Positions 17,692 through 26,301 of a DNA stretch of 64,000 nucleotides are shown here, one piece after another (positions within the stretch are counted from its first letter, which is position 1; every line of letters begins with the position of its first letter). The stretch is taken from positions 1-64,000 of the forward strand of contig CAZQXO010000003.1 in the NCBI GenBank assembly GCA_964597445.1, written 5' to 3'. The stretch comes from UBA10649 sp964597445. GTDB lineage: Bacteria; Actinomycetota; Actinomycetes; S36-B12. The notes below the pieces were generated by a model. That model saw only the letters and a list, made by a program, of their open reading frames with translations. It had not been told where the DNA came from and ran no database searches. A program made the translations under genes and the position numbers.

Positions 17692-18459
17692 GTGGCACCT
17701 CAGCCTCCGGCGCGCGATGTCGCGCCCACCGTGCAGCGCCTGCGACTGCGGTACGCCAAGCGCGGACGCCTGCGGTTCTCGAGTCACCGGGACTTCCAGC
17801 GCGCGCTGGAGCGCGCCCTGCGTCGCGCGCGCATCCCGATGGCCTACAGCGCCGGCTTCTCCCCGCACCCGAAGATCTCCTACGCGAACTCGGCGGCGAC
17901 AGGCGTGGCGAGTGAGGCGGAGTACGTCGAGCTCGGCGTGAGCCAGGAGTGCGATCCGGCGGCGGTGCAGCGTGCCCTGGATGCCGCCCTCCCCCCGGGA
18001 CTGGACGTGCTCGACGTCGTGGTGGCCCGGACCTCGGACTTCGCGCCCCGGCTGGAGGCCTCGCTGTGGAGGGTCGAGCTCCCGGAGGTCCCGGAGGCGG
18101 ACCTCAGTCGGGCGGTCGACCTCCTGATGGCGGCGTCCGAGGTGGCGGTCGAGCGCATGACCAAGAACGGCATGAGGGTCTTCGATGCCCGGGGGGCCGT
18201 CATCCGCGCGTCCTGCAGCGTGGAGGACTCCGGGCCGGGGCCCTGTGCCATACTCACTATGGTCGTCCGAAACGGAACACCGTCCGTACGACCCGACGAC
18301 GTCCTGTCCGCGCTGCGGCGTGTGGCCGAACTCGTGCCGCCGGTCCCCCCGAGGGTGACCCGGCTGGCGCAGGGGCCACTCGATGCGGCCGGCACCTCGG
18401 TCCTCGACCCGCTGGAGCCCGACCGGGCTGCGGGGTCTGCGGACTCGACCGACCGGTGA
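17692..18459 (+). CDS. DUF2344 / TIGR03936 radical SAM-linked protein
   Basis: A 255-residue protein with the family start RLRLRYAKRGRLRFSSHRDF and the phrase MAYSAGFSPHPKISYA. In other bacteria this domain is fused to the C-terminus of the radical SAM protein; here the two are separate genes three bases apart. GTG 17692 is taken as start. No enzyme signature is visible, so it is best read as the obligate partner or substrate-binding part of the upstream protein. A TATGGTC-containing segment near 18257 inside the gene could contribute promoter activity for the downstream RNase gene, but I would not call it. Confidence 0.85.
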   Translation: MAPQPPARDVAPTVQRLRLRYAKRGRLRFSSHRDFQRALERALRRARIPMAYSAGFSPHPKISYANSAATGVASEAEYVELGVSQECDPAAVQRALDAALPPGLDVLDVVVARTSDFAPRLEASLWRVELPEVPEADLSRAVDLLMAASEVAVERMTKNGMRVFDARGAVIRASCSVEDSGPGPCAILTMVVRNGTPSVRPDDVLSALRRVAELVPPVPPRVTRLAQGPLDAAGTSVLDPLEPDRAAGSADSTDR

Positions 18460-18603
18460 CAGGGCGCTGCCGGCGGGGCCGGTGAGCGGCGCACGAGGCG
18501 CGCTCAGGGTCCCGCACTGACCAGACTTCGTGAGGGGTTCGCCCCTCCAGACATCGGCTGAGGCCGGGCGCGTCCCGGATCTCGCCACGAAGGAGTGCGA
18601 CCC

Positions 18604-21012
18604 ATGGTCGACGACATCACCACCCCTGATCCCTCGGACGGCACACCGGCGGCCTCCTCGGCTGAGGTCAAGCGCACGCGCCGCCGTGCCGCCTCCCGCC
18701 CCGCGGGGCCACCCGTCGTCGTCGAGGAGCCGGCCACCGAGCCCAAGCGGACGCGCAAGGCCCCGGCCGTGGCCGACGACGCGGAGGCGCCGAAGGCGAA
18801 GAAGGCGACTCGCAAGTCGACGAAGAAGGCTGTGGCCGCGGCGGCCGACGACGCCGACGCGGAGGCGCCGAAGGCCAAGAAGGCGACCCGCAAGTCGACG
18901 AAGAAGGCCGTGGCCGTGGCCGACACCGTCGAGGTCGACGCAGCCGAGGGAGCCGGTGCGACTCCTCGCATGGCCGCCCCGGCCTTCGTCGCCCCGCTCT
19001 TCCAGGCGCCGGACGCTGCGGCGTCCGCCGAGGAGGAAACCGATGAGGCACCCCGTGGCCGTCGCACGCGGCGCCGTGCGGCCGCGCCCGACACCGAGGC
19101 GACGACCGATGCGGAGTCAGCGGCCGATGCGGCAGAAGCGTCGTCCGACGCTCCCGATGACGAGTCCGAGGGTGATGAGGGCGGTCGCCGTCGCCGTCGC
19201 CGTCGGGGCGGCCGTCGACGTCGCCGCTCGGGTGATGAGGGCGAGGCCGAGGGCACGGGCGAGGACGACGAGACCGAGTCGGGGGACGACGAGTCCGAGG
19301 GCGAGGAGGGCACGGGCGTGCGTCGCCGTCGCCGCCGGCGTCGCCGCGGCTCCTCCGATGACGGAGAAGGCTCGACGGACGACCCGCCGAACACGGTCAC
19401 GCGCGTGCGCGAGCCGCGGTCGAGGGGCGGCGACGATGTCGCGAGCCTGAAGGGGTCGACTCGACTCGAGGCCAAGAAGCAGCGGCGCCGTGAGGGACGT
19501 GAGGCTGGCCGCCGACGTGCACCCATCCTCACGGAGGCGGAGTTCCTCGCCCGGCGCGAGTCGGTCGACCGCGTCATGGTGGTCCGTCAGCAGGGTGACC
19601 GCACGCAGATCGCCGTGCTCGAGGACGGAGTCCTCGTCGAGCACTACGTGACGCGCGGCACGTCCGGATCGATGGTCGGCAATGTCTACCTCGGTCGGGT
19701 GCAGAACGTCCTGCCGAGCATGGAGGCGGCCTTCGTCGACATCGGTCGTGGCCGCAATGCCGTGCTGTACGCGGGCGAGGTGAACTGGGATGCCGCGGGA
19801 CTGGAGGGTCAGCCGAAGCGGATCGAGTTCGCCCTCAAGTCCGGGGATCCCGTCCTGGTGCAGGTGACGAAGGATCCGGTGGGGCAGAAGGGCGCTCGTC
19901 TCACCAGCCAGGTCTCCCTGCCAGGGCGCTTCCTTGTCTACGTCCCGGACGGGTCCATGACCGGGATCAGCCGCAAGCTCCCGGACACGGAGCGCTCACG
20001 GCTCAAGAAGGTCCTGAAGCGGGTCATGCCGGAGGACGCGGGCGTGATCGTCCGCACCGCGGCTGAGGGCGCTCCGGAGGAGGCCCTCGAGGCTGACGTC
20101 GAGCGACTGAAGGCTCAGTGGGAGTCCATCTCGACCGCAGCCGCATCTGCCAATCCGCCCGCGCTGCTGTACAGCGAGCCGGATCTGGCGATCAAGGTTG
20201 TGCGCGACATCTTCAACGAGGATGTCGCCAGCCTGATCGTGTCGGGCGACACCGCATGGTCCGCTCTGAGCGAGTACATCGGTGCGGTGGCGCCGGATCT
20301 CGCCGACCGACTGCGTCACTGGGTCGATCCGAAGGACGTCTTCGCCGAGTACCGCGTCGAGGAGCAGTTGATGAAGGCGCTGGACCGCAAGGTCCACCTT
20401 CCGTCGGGCGGCTCGCTGGTGATCGACCGGACCGAGGCGATGACCGTGGTCGATGTCAACACCGGCAAGTTCACCGGCCAGGGCGGCAACCTCGAGCAGA
20501 CGGTGACCCGCAACAACCTGGAGGCAGCCGAGGAGATCGTGCGGCAGCTTCGTCTGCGCGACATCGGCGGCATCATCGTCGTCGACTTCATCGACATGGT
20601 CCTCGAGAGCAACCGGGATCTCGTCCTGCGTCGACTCGTCGAGTGCCTGGGTCGCGACCGCACCAAGCACCAGGTCGCCGAGGTGACGTCCCTGGGCCTG
20701 GTCCAGATGACGCGCAAGCGCATCGGGTCGGGTCTCCTGGAGTCCTTCTCGGAGACGTGCGAGCACTGCAACGGCCGCGGTATCCGGGTGTCGCTCAACG
20801 TGGACCACGCGCACGAGTCCCCGAAGGGACGCAAGCCGGCGGGGTTCGTGGATCCGGCGGAGGCCGCGGCTCGGGCCCTGGCTGCGGTGGAGCAGCCCGA
20901 GGGGGACGCTGCGGTGGAGCAGCCCGAGGGGGACGCTGCGGTGGAGCAGCCCGAGGGGGACGCCCACGAGGCCTCCCACGGGGGTGGGGAGGCCCCCGCG
21001 GGGGCGGTTTGA
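18604..21012 (+). CDS. rne: Ribonuclease E/G
   Basis: An 802-residue endoribonuclease for mRNA decay and rRNA/tRNA processing. Residues 1-310 form a long, highly charged low-complexity extension: Lys/Ala-rich blocks, acidic stretches and Arg-rich tracts (RRRRRRGGRRRRR-like), typical of actinobacterial RNase E. The S1 domain spans about 345-430, then the 5' sensor and DNase I-like catalytic domain. Asp617 in VVDVNTG and Asp661/Asp664 in VDFIDM are the metal-binding acids. The zinc link is CEHC (Cys719, Cys722). ATG 18604 follows AAGGAG by eight bases and is preferred over GTG 18595, which overlaps that site. The C-terminal tail has a threefold repeat. Upstream of rplU and rpmA as in other actinobacteria. 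Confidence 0.93.
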   Translation: MVDDITTPDPSDGTPAASSAEVKRTRRRAASRPAGPPVVVEEPATEPKRTRKAPAVADDAEAPKAKKATRKSTKKAVAAAADDADAEAPKAKKATRKSTKKAVAVADTVEVDAAEGAGATPRMAAPAFVAPLFQAPDAAASAEEETDEAPRGRRTRRRAAAPDTEATTDAESAADAAEASSDAPDDESEGDEGGRRRRRRRGGRRRRRSGDEGEAEGTGEDDETESGDDESEGEEGTGVRRRRRRRRRGSSDDGEGSTDDPPNTVTRVREPRSRGGDDVASLKGSTRLEAKKQRRREGREAGRRRAPILTEAEFLARRESVDRVMVVRQQGDRTQIAVLEDGVLVEHYVTRGTSGSMVGNVYLGRVQNVLPSMEAAFVDIGRGRNAVLYAGEVNWDAAGLEGQPKRIEFALKSGDPVLVQVTKDPVGQKGARLTSQVSLPGRFLVYVPDGSMTGISRKLPDTERSRLKKVLKRVMPEDAGVIVRTAAEGAPEEALEADVERLKAQWESISTAAASANPPALLYSEPDLAIKVVRDIFNEDVASLIVSGDTAWSALSEYIGAVAPDLADRLRHWVDPKDVFAEYRVEEQLMKALDRKVHLPSGGSLVIDRTEAMTVVDVNTGKFTGQGGNLEQTVTRNNLEAAEEIVRQLRLRDIGGIIVVDFIDMVLESNRDLVLRRLVECLGRDRTKHQVAEVTSLGLVQMTRKRIGSGLLESFSETCEHCNGRGIRVSLNVDHAHESPKGRKPAGFVDPAEAAARALAAVEQPEGDAAVEQPEGDAAVEQPEGDAHEASHGGGEAPAGAV
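18778..18915 (+). repeat. Two near-identical 60-bp units in the N-terminal extension of RNase E
   Basis: Units at 18778-18837 and 18856-18915 (78-bp period) encode the same 20-residue Lys/Ala-rich block containing EAPKAKKATRKSTKKAVA. They differ only at a few third positions. Histone-H1-like or AT-hook-like basic blocks of this kind may bind RNA. Confidence 0.85.
20881..20961 (+). repeat. Three exact copies of a 27-bp unit in the C-terminal tail of RNase E
   Basis: Copies at 20881-20907, 20908-20934 and 20935-20961 encode AAVEQPEGD three times. They are identical in DNA, so copy number is probably variable between strains. Confidence 0.9.
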
Positions 21013-21094
21013 CCCCTCGTGACCCCGTTCCGTATTCTTGACCCTCGTGCCCACGGCCGCTGCCGGGGCGCGTTCCAGACGACAGGAGTCAGTG

Positions 21095-21409
21095 GTGTAC
21101 GCCATCGTTCGCGCCGGCGGCCGGCAGGAGAAGGTCGCAGTGGGCGACGTCGTGGTGCTCGACCGGCAGGCAGGTGAGCCCGGCGCCACCGTCGACCTCC
21201 CCGTGCTGCTGCTCGTCGACGGCACCGCGGTGACGTCCGATCCGGCGGTCCTGGCCAAGGCCTCGGTCAAGGCGGAGATCGTCGATCACCGTCGTGGCCC
21301 GAAGATCGACATCCTGAAGTACAAGAACAAGACCGGCTACCGCCGCCGTCAGGGTCATCGTCAGGACCTCACGGCGGTCAAGGTCACCGGCATCACCCCG
21401 GGGAAGTGA
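21095..21409 (+). CDS. rplU: Large ribosomal subunit protein bL21
   Basis: A 104-residue protein of normal bL21 length, beginning VYAIVRAGGRQEKVAVGD and ending ITGITPGK-like (KVTGITPGK). It binds 23S rRNA in the 50S subunit; the family signature KYKNKTGYRRRQGHRQ is present. Two adjacent GTG codons (21092 and 21095) could start it; 21095 gives the family N-terminus and a six-base spacing from GGAG at 21085-21088. A TATTCT hexamer at 21033-21038 is a candidate -10 giving a leader of about 50 bases. rpmA follows after five bases. Confidence 0.96.
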   Translation: MYAIVRAGGRQEKVAVGDVVVLDRQAGEPGATVDLPVLLLVDGTAVTSDPAVLAKASVKAEIVDHRRGPKIDILKYKNKTGYRRRQGHRQDLTAVKVTGITPGK

Positions 21410-21414
21410 CGTAG

Positions 21415-21666
21415 ATGGCACACAAGAAGGGCGCCTCCAGCACCCGCAACGGCCGTGACTCCAACGCTCAGCGTCTGGGTGTCAAGCGCTTCGGTGGCCA
21501 GAAGGTCAACGCCGGCGAGATCATCGTCCGCCAGCGCGGAACCCACTTCCACCCGGGCAACAACGTCGGCCGGGGCGGCGACGACACCCTCTTCGCCCTC
21601 GCCGCTGGTGCCGTGCAGTTCGGCACGCATCGCGGCCGCCGGGTCGTGAACATCGTCACGGAGTAG
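21415..21666 (+). CDS. rpmA: Large ribosomal subunit protein bL27
   Basis: An 83-residue protein that starts MAHKKGASSTRNGRDS, the unprocessed actinobacterial bL27 N-terminus that reaches the peptidyl transferase centre. The core GVKRFGGQKVNAGEIIVRQRG and HPGNNVGRGGDDTLFAL is conserved. It completes the rplU-rpmA pair and is followed by a strong hairpin. Confidence 0.97.
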   Translation: MAHKKGASSTRNGRDSNAQRLGVKRFGGQKVNAGEIIVRQRGTHFHPGNNVGRGGDDTLFALAAGAVQFGTHRGRRVVNIVTE

Positions 21667-21683
21667 TGACGCACCACAGCCAG

Positions 21684-21715
21684 GAGGAGGGCGAGCCGAT
21701 CGGCTCGCCCTCCTC
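21684..21715 (+). terminator. Perfect 32-bp palindrome after rpmA
   Basis: Two 16-base arms (first arm ends GAGCCGA, second begins TCGGCTC) pair fully with no spacer. It would form a very stable hairpin 18 bases after the rpmA stop. There is no T-run behind it, so it is either a G+C-rich actinobacterial terminator or an RNA-stabilising element. Confidence 0.7.
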
Positions 21716-21791
21716 GCATGTTCGGCCGTCGATCGGCTCCCCACTGCGCGCGGCGGGGCAGCTTGCTCGCGGCACCTGAGAGGATTCGCCC

Positions 21792-23174
21792 ATGGCCACC
21801 TTCGTCGATCGTGTGGTCGTCCATGCTCAGGGCGGTGACGGCGGCAACGGCTGCGCCTCCATCCTCCGGGAGAAGTTCAAGCCCCTCGGGGGTCCCGACG
21901 GCGGGAACGGGGGGCGCGGCGGCGATGTCATCGCCGTGGTCGATCCCGGCGTGACCACGCTGCTGGAGTTCCACCACGGACCGCATCGTCGGGCCGGGAG
22001 CGGACGTCCCGGCCAGGGCGGGCATCGCAACGGGGCCGAGGCCGAGGACATCGTCCTGCGGGTCCCCAGCGGGACCGTCATCGCCACCCCCGACGGCGAG
22101 ATCCTCGCCGACCTCGTGGCGCCGGGCGCGACCTACGTCATCGCGCAGGGTGGCCGCGGCGGCCTCGGCAACGCGGCCCTCTCGTCGCCCCGACGCAAGG
22201 CTCCGGGCTTCGCCCTGCTGGGTGAACCGGGGGAGCAGCGCGATGTCATCCTCGAGCTGAAGACGGTCGCTGACGTGGCCCTCGTCGGGTTCCCGAGTGC
22301 CGGCAAGTCCAGTCTGATCGCGGCGATGTCGGCCGCGCGGCCGAAGATCGCCGATTACCCCTTCACGACGCTGGTGCCCAACCTCGGGGTCGTCACGGCA
22401 GGGGAGGTCGTCTTCACCGTGGCCGATGTCCCCGGCCTCATCCCGGGGGCCAGCGAGGGCAGGGGGCTGGGACTCGAGTTCCTCCGCCATGTCGAGCGCT
22501 GCAGTGTCCTCGTCCATGTGCTCGACTGCGCGACGATGGAGCCCGGTCGTGATCCGCTCGAGGACTTCGACGTCATCGAGCGCGAGCTCGAGCAGTACGG
22601 CGGCTTGGCGGATCGCCCCCGTCTGGTCGCGCTGAACAAGATCGACGTCCCTGACGGGCGGGCCATGGCGGATCTGGTGCGCCCGACGCTCGAGGAGCGC
22701 GGATACCGGGTGTTCGAGATCTCCGCAGCGACTCACGAGGGGCTGCGTCCTCTGTCCTTCGCCATGGCCGAACTCGTCATGCAGGCACGGCGTGAATCCA
22801 CCCCGGCGGCTGCCGAGCGGATCGTGCTGACGCCCCGGCCGGTGGATGACAGCGGCTTCACCGTGACCGCTGAGCCCGACGGGTACCGCGTGCGCGGCAG
22901 TCGTCCGGAGCGCTGGGTGCGGCAGACGGACTTCAGCAATGACGAGGCCGTCGGCTACCTGGCGGATCGTCTCGCCCGACTCGGGGTGGAGGAGCGACTC
23001 CTCGAGGTGGGGGCCCAGCCCGGATGCACGGTCATGATCGGGCCGGCGGAGAACGCTGTCGTCTTCGACTGGTACCCGACGATCATCGCGGGCGCCCCCT
23101 CCCAAGCGAGTCCGCGCGGCACCGATGTCCGTCTCGATGCCCGGCTGGAGGAGCTGCCCGGAGGTGAGTCGTGA
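21792..23174 (+). CDS. obgE: GTPase Obg (CgtA)
   Basis: A 460-residue ribosome-associated GTPase involved in 50S maturation and stress control. The glycine-rich Obg fold (about 1-158) starts ATFVDRVVVHAQGGDGG. The G domain follows with G1 GFPSAGKSS, G3 DVPGLIPGA and G4 NKID. A C-terminal OCT domain (about 375-440) holds the segment YRVRGSRPERWVRQTDF, as in most actinobacterial Obg proteins. ATG 21792 is preceded by GAGAGGAT, which could act as ribosome binding site or as a degenerate -10. The stop overlaps proB by GTGA. Confidence 0.96.
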   Translation: MATFVDRVVVHAQGGDGGNGCASILREKFKPLGGPDGGNGGRGGDVIAVVDPGVTTLLEFHHGPHRRAGSGRPGQGGHRNGAEAEDIVLRVPSGTVIATPDGEILADLVAPGATYVIAQGGRGGLGNAALSSPRRKAPGFALLGEPGEQRDVILELKTVADVALVGFPSAGKSSLIAAMSAARPKIADYPFTTLVPNLGVVTAGEVVFTVADVPGLIPGASEGRGLGLEFLRHVERCSVLVHVLDCATMEPGRDPLEDFDVIERELEQYGGLADRPRLVALNKIDVPDGRAMADLVRPTLEERGYRVFEISAATHEGLRPLSFAMAELVMQARRESTPAAAERIVLTPRPVDDSGFTVTAEPDGYRVRGSRPERWVRQTDFSNDEAVGYLADRLARLGVEERLLEVGAQPGCTVMIGPAENAVVFDWYPTIIAGAPSQASPRGTDVRLDARLEELPGGES

Positions 23175-24313
23175 GTTCGTCCTCCGCGGGCGACCGGCTC
23201 CGCGCTGACATCGCCGGGGCCACGCGGGTCGTGGTCAAGGTCGGTTCCTCCTCCCTGACGCGCAAGGGCGGGGGCATCGACGACGAGCGCGTGGATGCCC
23301 TGGTCGCCTGCATCAGCGAGCGCCAGGCGCGCGGGCACCAGGTCGTGCTCGTCTCGAGCGGCGCCATCGCCAGCGGGCTGCCCGCCCTGGGCCTGACCCG
23401 ACGACCCCGGGACCTCGCCACGCAGCAGGCAGCTGCCTCCGTGGGTCAGGGCCTGCTGCTGGCGCACTACAGCGCGTCCTTCGGGCGGTACGGGCTCACG
23501 GTCGGCCAGGTGCTCGTGACAGCCGACGACGTCATCCGTCGCGCGCACTACCGCAACGCGCAGCGCACTCTCTTCCGACTCCTCGACCTCGGTGTGATTC
23601 CGATCGTGAACGAGAACGACACTGTCGCGACAGACGAGATCCGCTTCGGCGACAACGACCGACTCGCGGCGCTCGTGGCCCACGTGGTCCAGGCCGAGGC
23701 GTTGATCCTGCTGTCGGACGTCGACGGCCTCTATGACGGGCCCCCCTCGGTCGAGGGCACACGCCTGATCGCGGAGGTGCGGGGTCCGGACGATCTCCGC
23801 GACATCCGCATCGGCGGAGTCGGCGACGCCGGTGTCGGGCTGGGGGGCATGAGCACCAAGGTCGATGCTGCAGGCATCGCATGCTCGGCGGGCATTCCCG
23901 TCCTGCTCACGTCCGCTGCATCGGTCACGCGCGCTCTGGGTGACGCCCAGACGGGCACGATCTTCCATCCGACCGGGCGGCGCGCCTCCACCCGCCTGCT
24001 CTGGCTGGAGCATGCGACGACGCCTCAGGGCCGTCTGCGCCTGGATGCCGGGGCAGTCCGCGCCATCGTCCGAAACCGGTCATCACTGCTTCCGGCGGGC
24101 ATCACTGCCGTCGAGGGCACGTTCAGTGCGGGAGATCCGGTCGAGCTTCTGGACGAAAACGGCACCACGGTCGCCCGTGGTCTGGTCAACTTTGACGCAC
24201 AGGAACTGCCGGGCCTGCTGGGTCGATCCACACGCGACCTCGCACGTGAGCTGGGGCCGGAGTACGAGCGGGAGGTCGTCCACCGGGATGACCTGGTGAT
24301 CATGCGCCACTAG
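23171..24313 (+). CDS. proB: Glutamate 5-kinase
   Basis: A 380-residue enzyme that phosphorylates glutamate, the first step of proline synthesis and the target of proline feedback. The amino acid kinase domain (about 1-265) begins VVVKVGSSSLT and includes VLVSSGAIASG, INENDTVAT-like (VNENDTVATDEI) and GGMSTKVDAA. A C-terminal PUA domain spans about 290-370. The start GTG is inside the obgE stop. proA is 468 bases further on, with one small gene in between. Confidence 0.95.
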   Translation: MSSSSAGDRLRADIAGATRVVVKVGSSSLTRKGGGIDDERVDALVACISERQARGHQVVLVSSGAIASGLPALGLTRRPRDLATQQAAASVGQGLLLAHYSASFGRYGLTVGQVLVTADDVIRRAHYRNAQRTLFRLLDLGVIPIVNENDTVATDEIRFGDNDRLAALVAHVVQAEALILLSDVDGLYDGPPSVEGTRLIAEVRGPDDLRDIRIGGVGDAGVGLGGMSTKVDAAGIACSAGIPVLLTSAASVTRALGDAQTGTIFHPTGRRASTRLLWLEHATTPQGRLRLDAGAVRAIVRNRSSLLPAGITAVEGTFSAGDPVELLDENGTTVARGLVNFDAQELPGLLGRSTRDLARELGPEYEREVVHRDDLVIMRH

Positions 24314-24338
24314 CAGGCGACGGCAGGGAGGTGGCACC

Positions 24339-24737
24339 GTGGACTCCACAGGGCACCGGCACCTGCAGGCCGTCGACGGGCCTCCGGCCCCTCCCGACCA
24401 CATGTGGCACGTGACCCTGACCGTCGCGGGCGCACCGGTCGCGGATGGCGAGATCAAGGCCGCCCTCGAACGGCTGAGCCATGAGCACCCGTTCCTGCTC
24501 TCGGGTCGCTACACCGTCGATCGAGCGGAGGTCCGGTACTGGGAGGAGGCGGCGGACGTCTCGTCGGCCCTCCGCATGGCCGTCCACCTCTGGGACGAGC
24601 ACATCGTCTCGGCTCAACTCCCCGCCTGGCGGGTCGTGGGCGTCGAGGTGGTCGATCGACAGACCTTCCACCGCCGTGGCCGCCATGTCCACGAGCAGCC
24701 GGGACTCGTGGCTGCCGGTCGCGTGATCCCGTTCTGA
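24339..24737 (+). CDS. Conserved hypothetical protein between proB and proA
   Basis: A 132-residue soluble protein with no signal peptide or membrane helix. I do not recognise a named domain. It is rich in His and Trp (HMWHVTLTV, HLWDEH, HRRGRHVHEQPG), with an alternating strand/helix pattern in the middle. GTG 24339 is well supported by AGGGAGG ten bases upstream. It starts 25 bases after proB and reads the same way. Similar small genes occur at this position in some other actinobacteria, but I cannot assign a function. Confidence 0.7.
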   Translation: MDSTGHRHLQAVDGPPAPPDHMWHVTLTVAGAPVADGEIKAALERLSHEHPFLLSGRYTVDRAEVRYWEEAADVSSALRMAVHLWDEHIVSAQLPAWRVVGVEVVDRQTFHRRGRHVHEQPGLVAAGRVIPF

Positions 24738-24780
24738 TCCACATCCCCCGCCACCTGTCAGCCTCGGTATGGTCGAGTCC

Positions 24781-26073
24781 ATGACCACGACGACTGCCCA
24801 GGCGCAGGACGAACGCGCGCGGGTGCGCCAGACGGCCGAGCGAGCCCGTGCGGCCGCGGTCCAGTTGCGGACGCTGACGCGGAATCAGAAGGATGCAGCC
24901 CTGATCGCCATGGCGGACGCCCTCGACAGCAGCATCGACGCGATCGTGACAGCCAACGCTGACGACGTCGACCGTGCACGCGGGGCCGGGACGTCCGAGG
25001 CCATCATCGATCGCCTCACGCTGACCGGACCCAGGATCGCGGCGATCGCCCACGCCCTGCGGGATGTCGCTGCTCTCCCCGATCCCGTGGGAGAGGTGGT
25101 GCGCGGATACACCCTTCCCAATGGCCTGACGGTGAGGCAGGTGCGGGTGCCCCTCGGAGTCGTCGGGATGATCTACGAGGCCCGCCCGAATGTGACGGTC
25201 GATGCCGCCGGGCTGTGCTTGAAGAGCGGCAACGCCGCCCTCCTGCGCGGATCATCATCCGCCGCCTCCAGCAACGCGGCGCTGGTCGAGGTCATGCGTG
25301 CCGCGCTCGAGGGAGTCGGACTCCCGGCCGATGCGATCCAGCTCGTTCCCGGCGAGACGCACGAGTCCGTCGATCACCTCATGAAGGCACGCGGGCTGGT
25401 CGATGTCCTGATCCCACGCGGTGGCGAGGGCCTTATCCGCAACGTGGTCGAGAACTCCATGGTGCCGGTCATCGAGACCGGCGTCGGCAACTGCCATGTG
25501 TACATCGACAAGCATGCCGACATCGACAAGGCCGTCACGATCCTGCTGAACAGCAAGGCGCAGAGAGTGAGCGTATGCAACGCCGCGGAGACCGTCCTCG
25601 TCCATCGCGACATCGCCGATGCCTTCCTACCCCGTGCTCTCGAGGCGCTGCGCGATGCCGGTGTCACCATCCACGGTGACGACCGGTTCGCGCTTCACGC
25701 CACCGGAGCGAGCATCGCCTTCGAGTCGGTCACCGACGAGGATTGGGCAGCGGAGTACTACTCCCTCGACCTCGCGGCGGGCATCGTCGACAGCATCGAC
25801 GACGCCCTGGAGCACATTCGCACGTGGTCGAGTGGCCACACCGAGGCGATCGTCAGCGACAGCCAGACGGCGATCCAGCAGTTCATCGCGGGCGTCGACT
25901 CCGCGGCCGTGATGGTGAACGCCTCGACCCGGTTCACGGACGGCGGTGAGTTCGGGTTCGGTGCCGAGATCGGAATCTCCACCCAGAAGCTGCATGCTCG
26001 AGGCCCGATGGGTCTCCCCGAGCTCACCACCACGACGTATGTCGTGACGGGTGACGGCCACATCCGCACGTGA
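24781..26073 (+). CDS. proA: Gamma-glutamyl phosphate reductase
   Basis: A 430-residue aldehyde-dehydrogenase-superfamily enzyme that reduces glutamyl-5-phosphate with NADPH in proline synthesis. Conserved features are VRVPLGVVGMIYEARPNVT, LKSGNAALLRGSSSA, LIPRGGEGLI and the catalytic cysteine in RVSVCNAAETVLV. ATG 24781 is chosen over the in-frame ATG 24769 because a TATGGT hexamer (24768-24773) overlaps the latter and lies seven bases before the former, predicting a leaderless start. Length fits the family. Confidence 0.95.
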   Translation: MTTTTAQAQDERARVRQTAERARAAAVQLRTLTRNQKDAALIAMADALDSSIDAIVTANADDVDRARGAGTSEAIIDRLTLTGPRIAAIAHALRDVAALPDPVGEVVRGYTLPNGLTVRQVRVPLGVVGMIYEARPNVTVDAAGLCLKSGNAALLRGSSSAASSNAALVEVMRAALEGVGLPADAIQLVPGETHESVDHLMKARGLVDVLIPRGGEGLIRNVVENSMVPVIETGVGNCHVYIDKHADIDKAVTILLNSKAQRVSVCNAAETVLVHRDIADAFLPRALEALRDAGVTIHGDDRFALHATGASIAFESVTDEDWAAEYYSLDLAAGIVDSIDDALEHIRTWSSGHTEAIVSDSQTAIQQFIAGVDSAAVMVNASTRFTDGGEFGFGAEIGISTQKLHARGPMGLPELTTTTYVVTGDGHIRT

Positions 26074-26135
26074 GCCAGGTTCCGGCTACAGTGACCCTGC
26101 AGGCCTGACCTGCGACGATCCGACCCGGAGGTTCC

Positions 26136-26282
26136 ATGACGGTCCTGAACACCGCCCTCGTGCTGGCCAGCGAGGGTGCCGAGGGTTCCAACGTCACCAG
26201 CCCGTACGTCTTCGGCGGAGTCGCCCTCATCGTGCTGCTCATCCTTCTGGTCATCACCGTGATGATCAAGGTCGGCGACTGA
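26136..26282 (+). CDS. Small single-pass membrane protein (48 residues)
   Basis: ATG 26136 to TGA 26282 encodes 48 residues. A short polar N-terminus is followed by one strong helix (GGVALIVLLILLVITVM) and a two-charge tail ending IKVGD. GGAGG lies five bases before the start, and a TACAGT hexamer (26087-26092) gives a plausible promoter with a leader of about 37 bases. It sits between proA and nadD, where other actinobacteria also carry a tiny membrane protein. Function unknown; easily missed because of its length. Confidence 0.75.
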   Translation: MTVLNTALVLASEGAEGSNVTSPYVFGGVALIVLLILLVITVMIKVGD

Positions 26283-26301
26283 CTCCAAGCGCCAGGCGCC
26301 C

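Noticed and set aside
15565..18588. A very long open frame on the minus strand opposite the radical SAM and DUF2344 genes
   Set aside because: A shadow of G+C-rich codon usage: the encoded residues are low-complexity Arg/His/Asp/Gly, with no domain, and the plus-strand genes are clearly real.
20881..20961. Possible CRISPR array from short regular repeats
   Set aside because: The units are contiguous, in frame and coding, with no spacers and no cas genes. The znuA and pentapeptide repeats are rejected on the same grounds.
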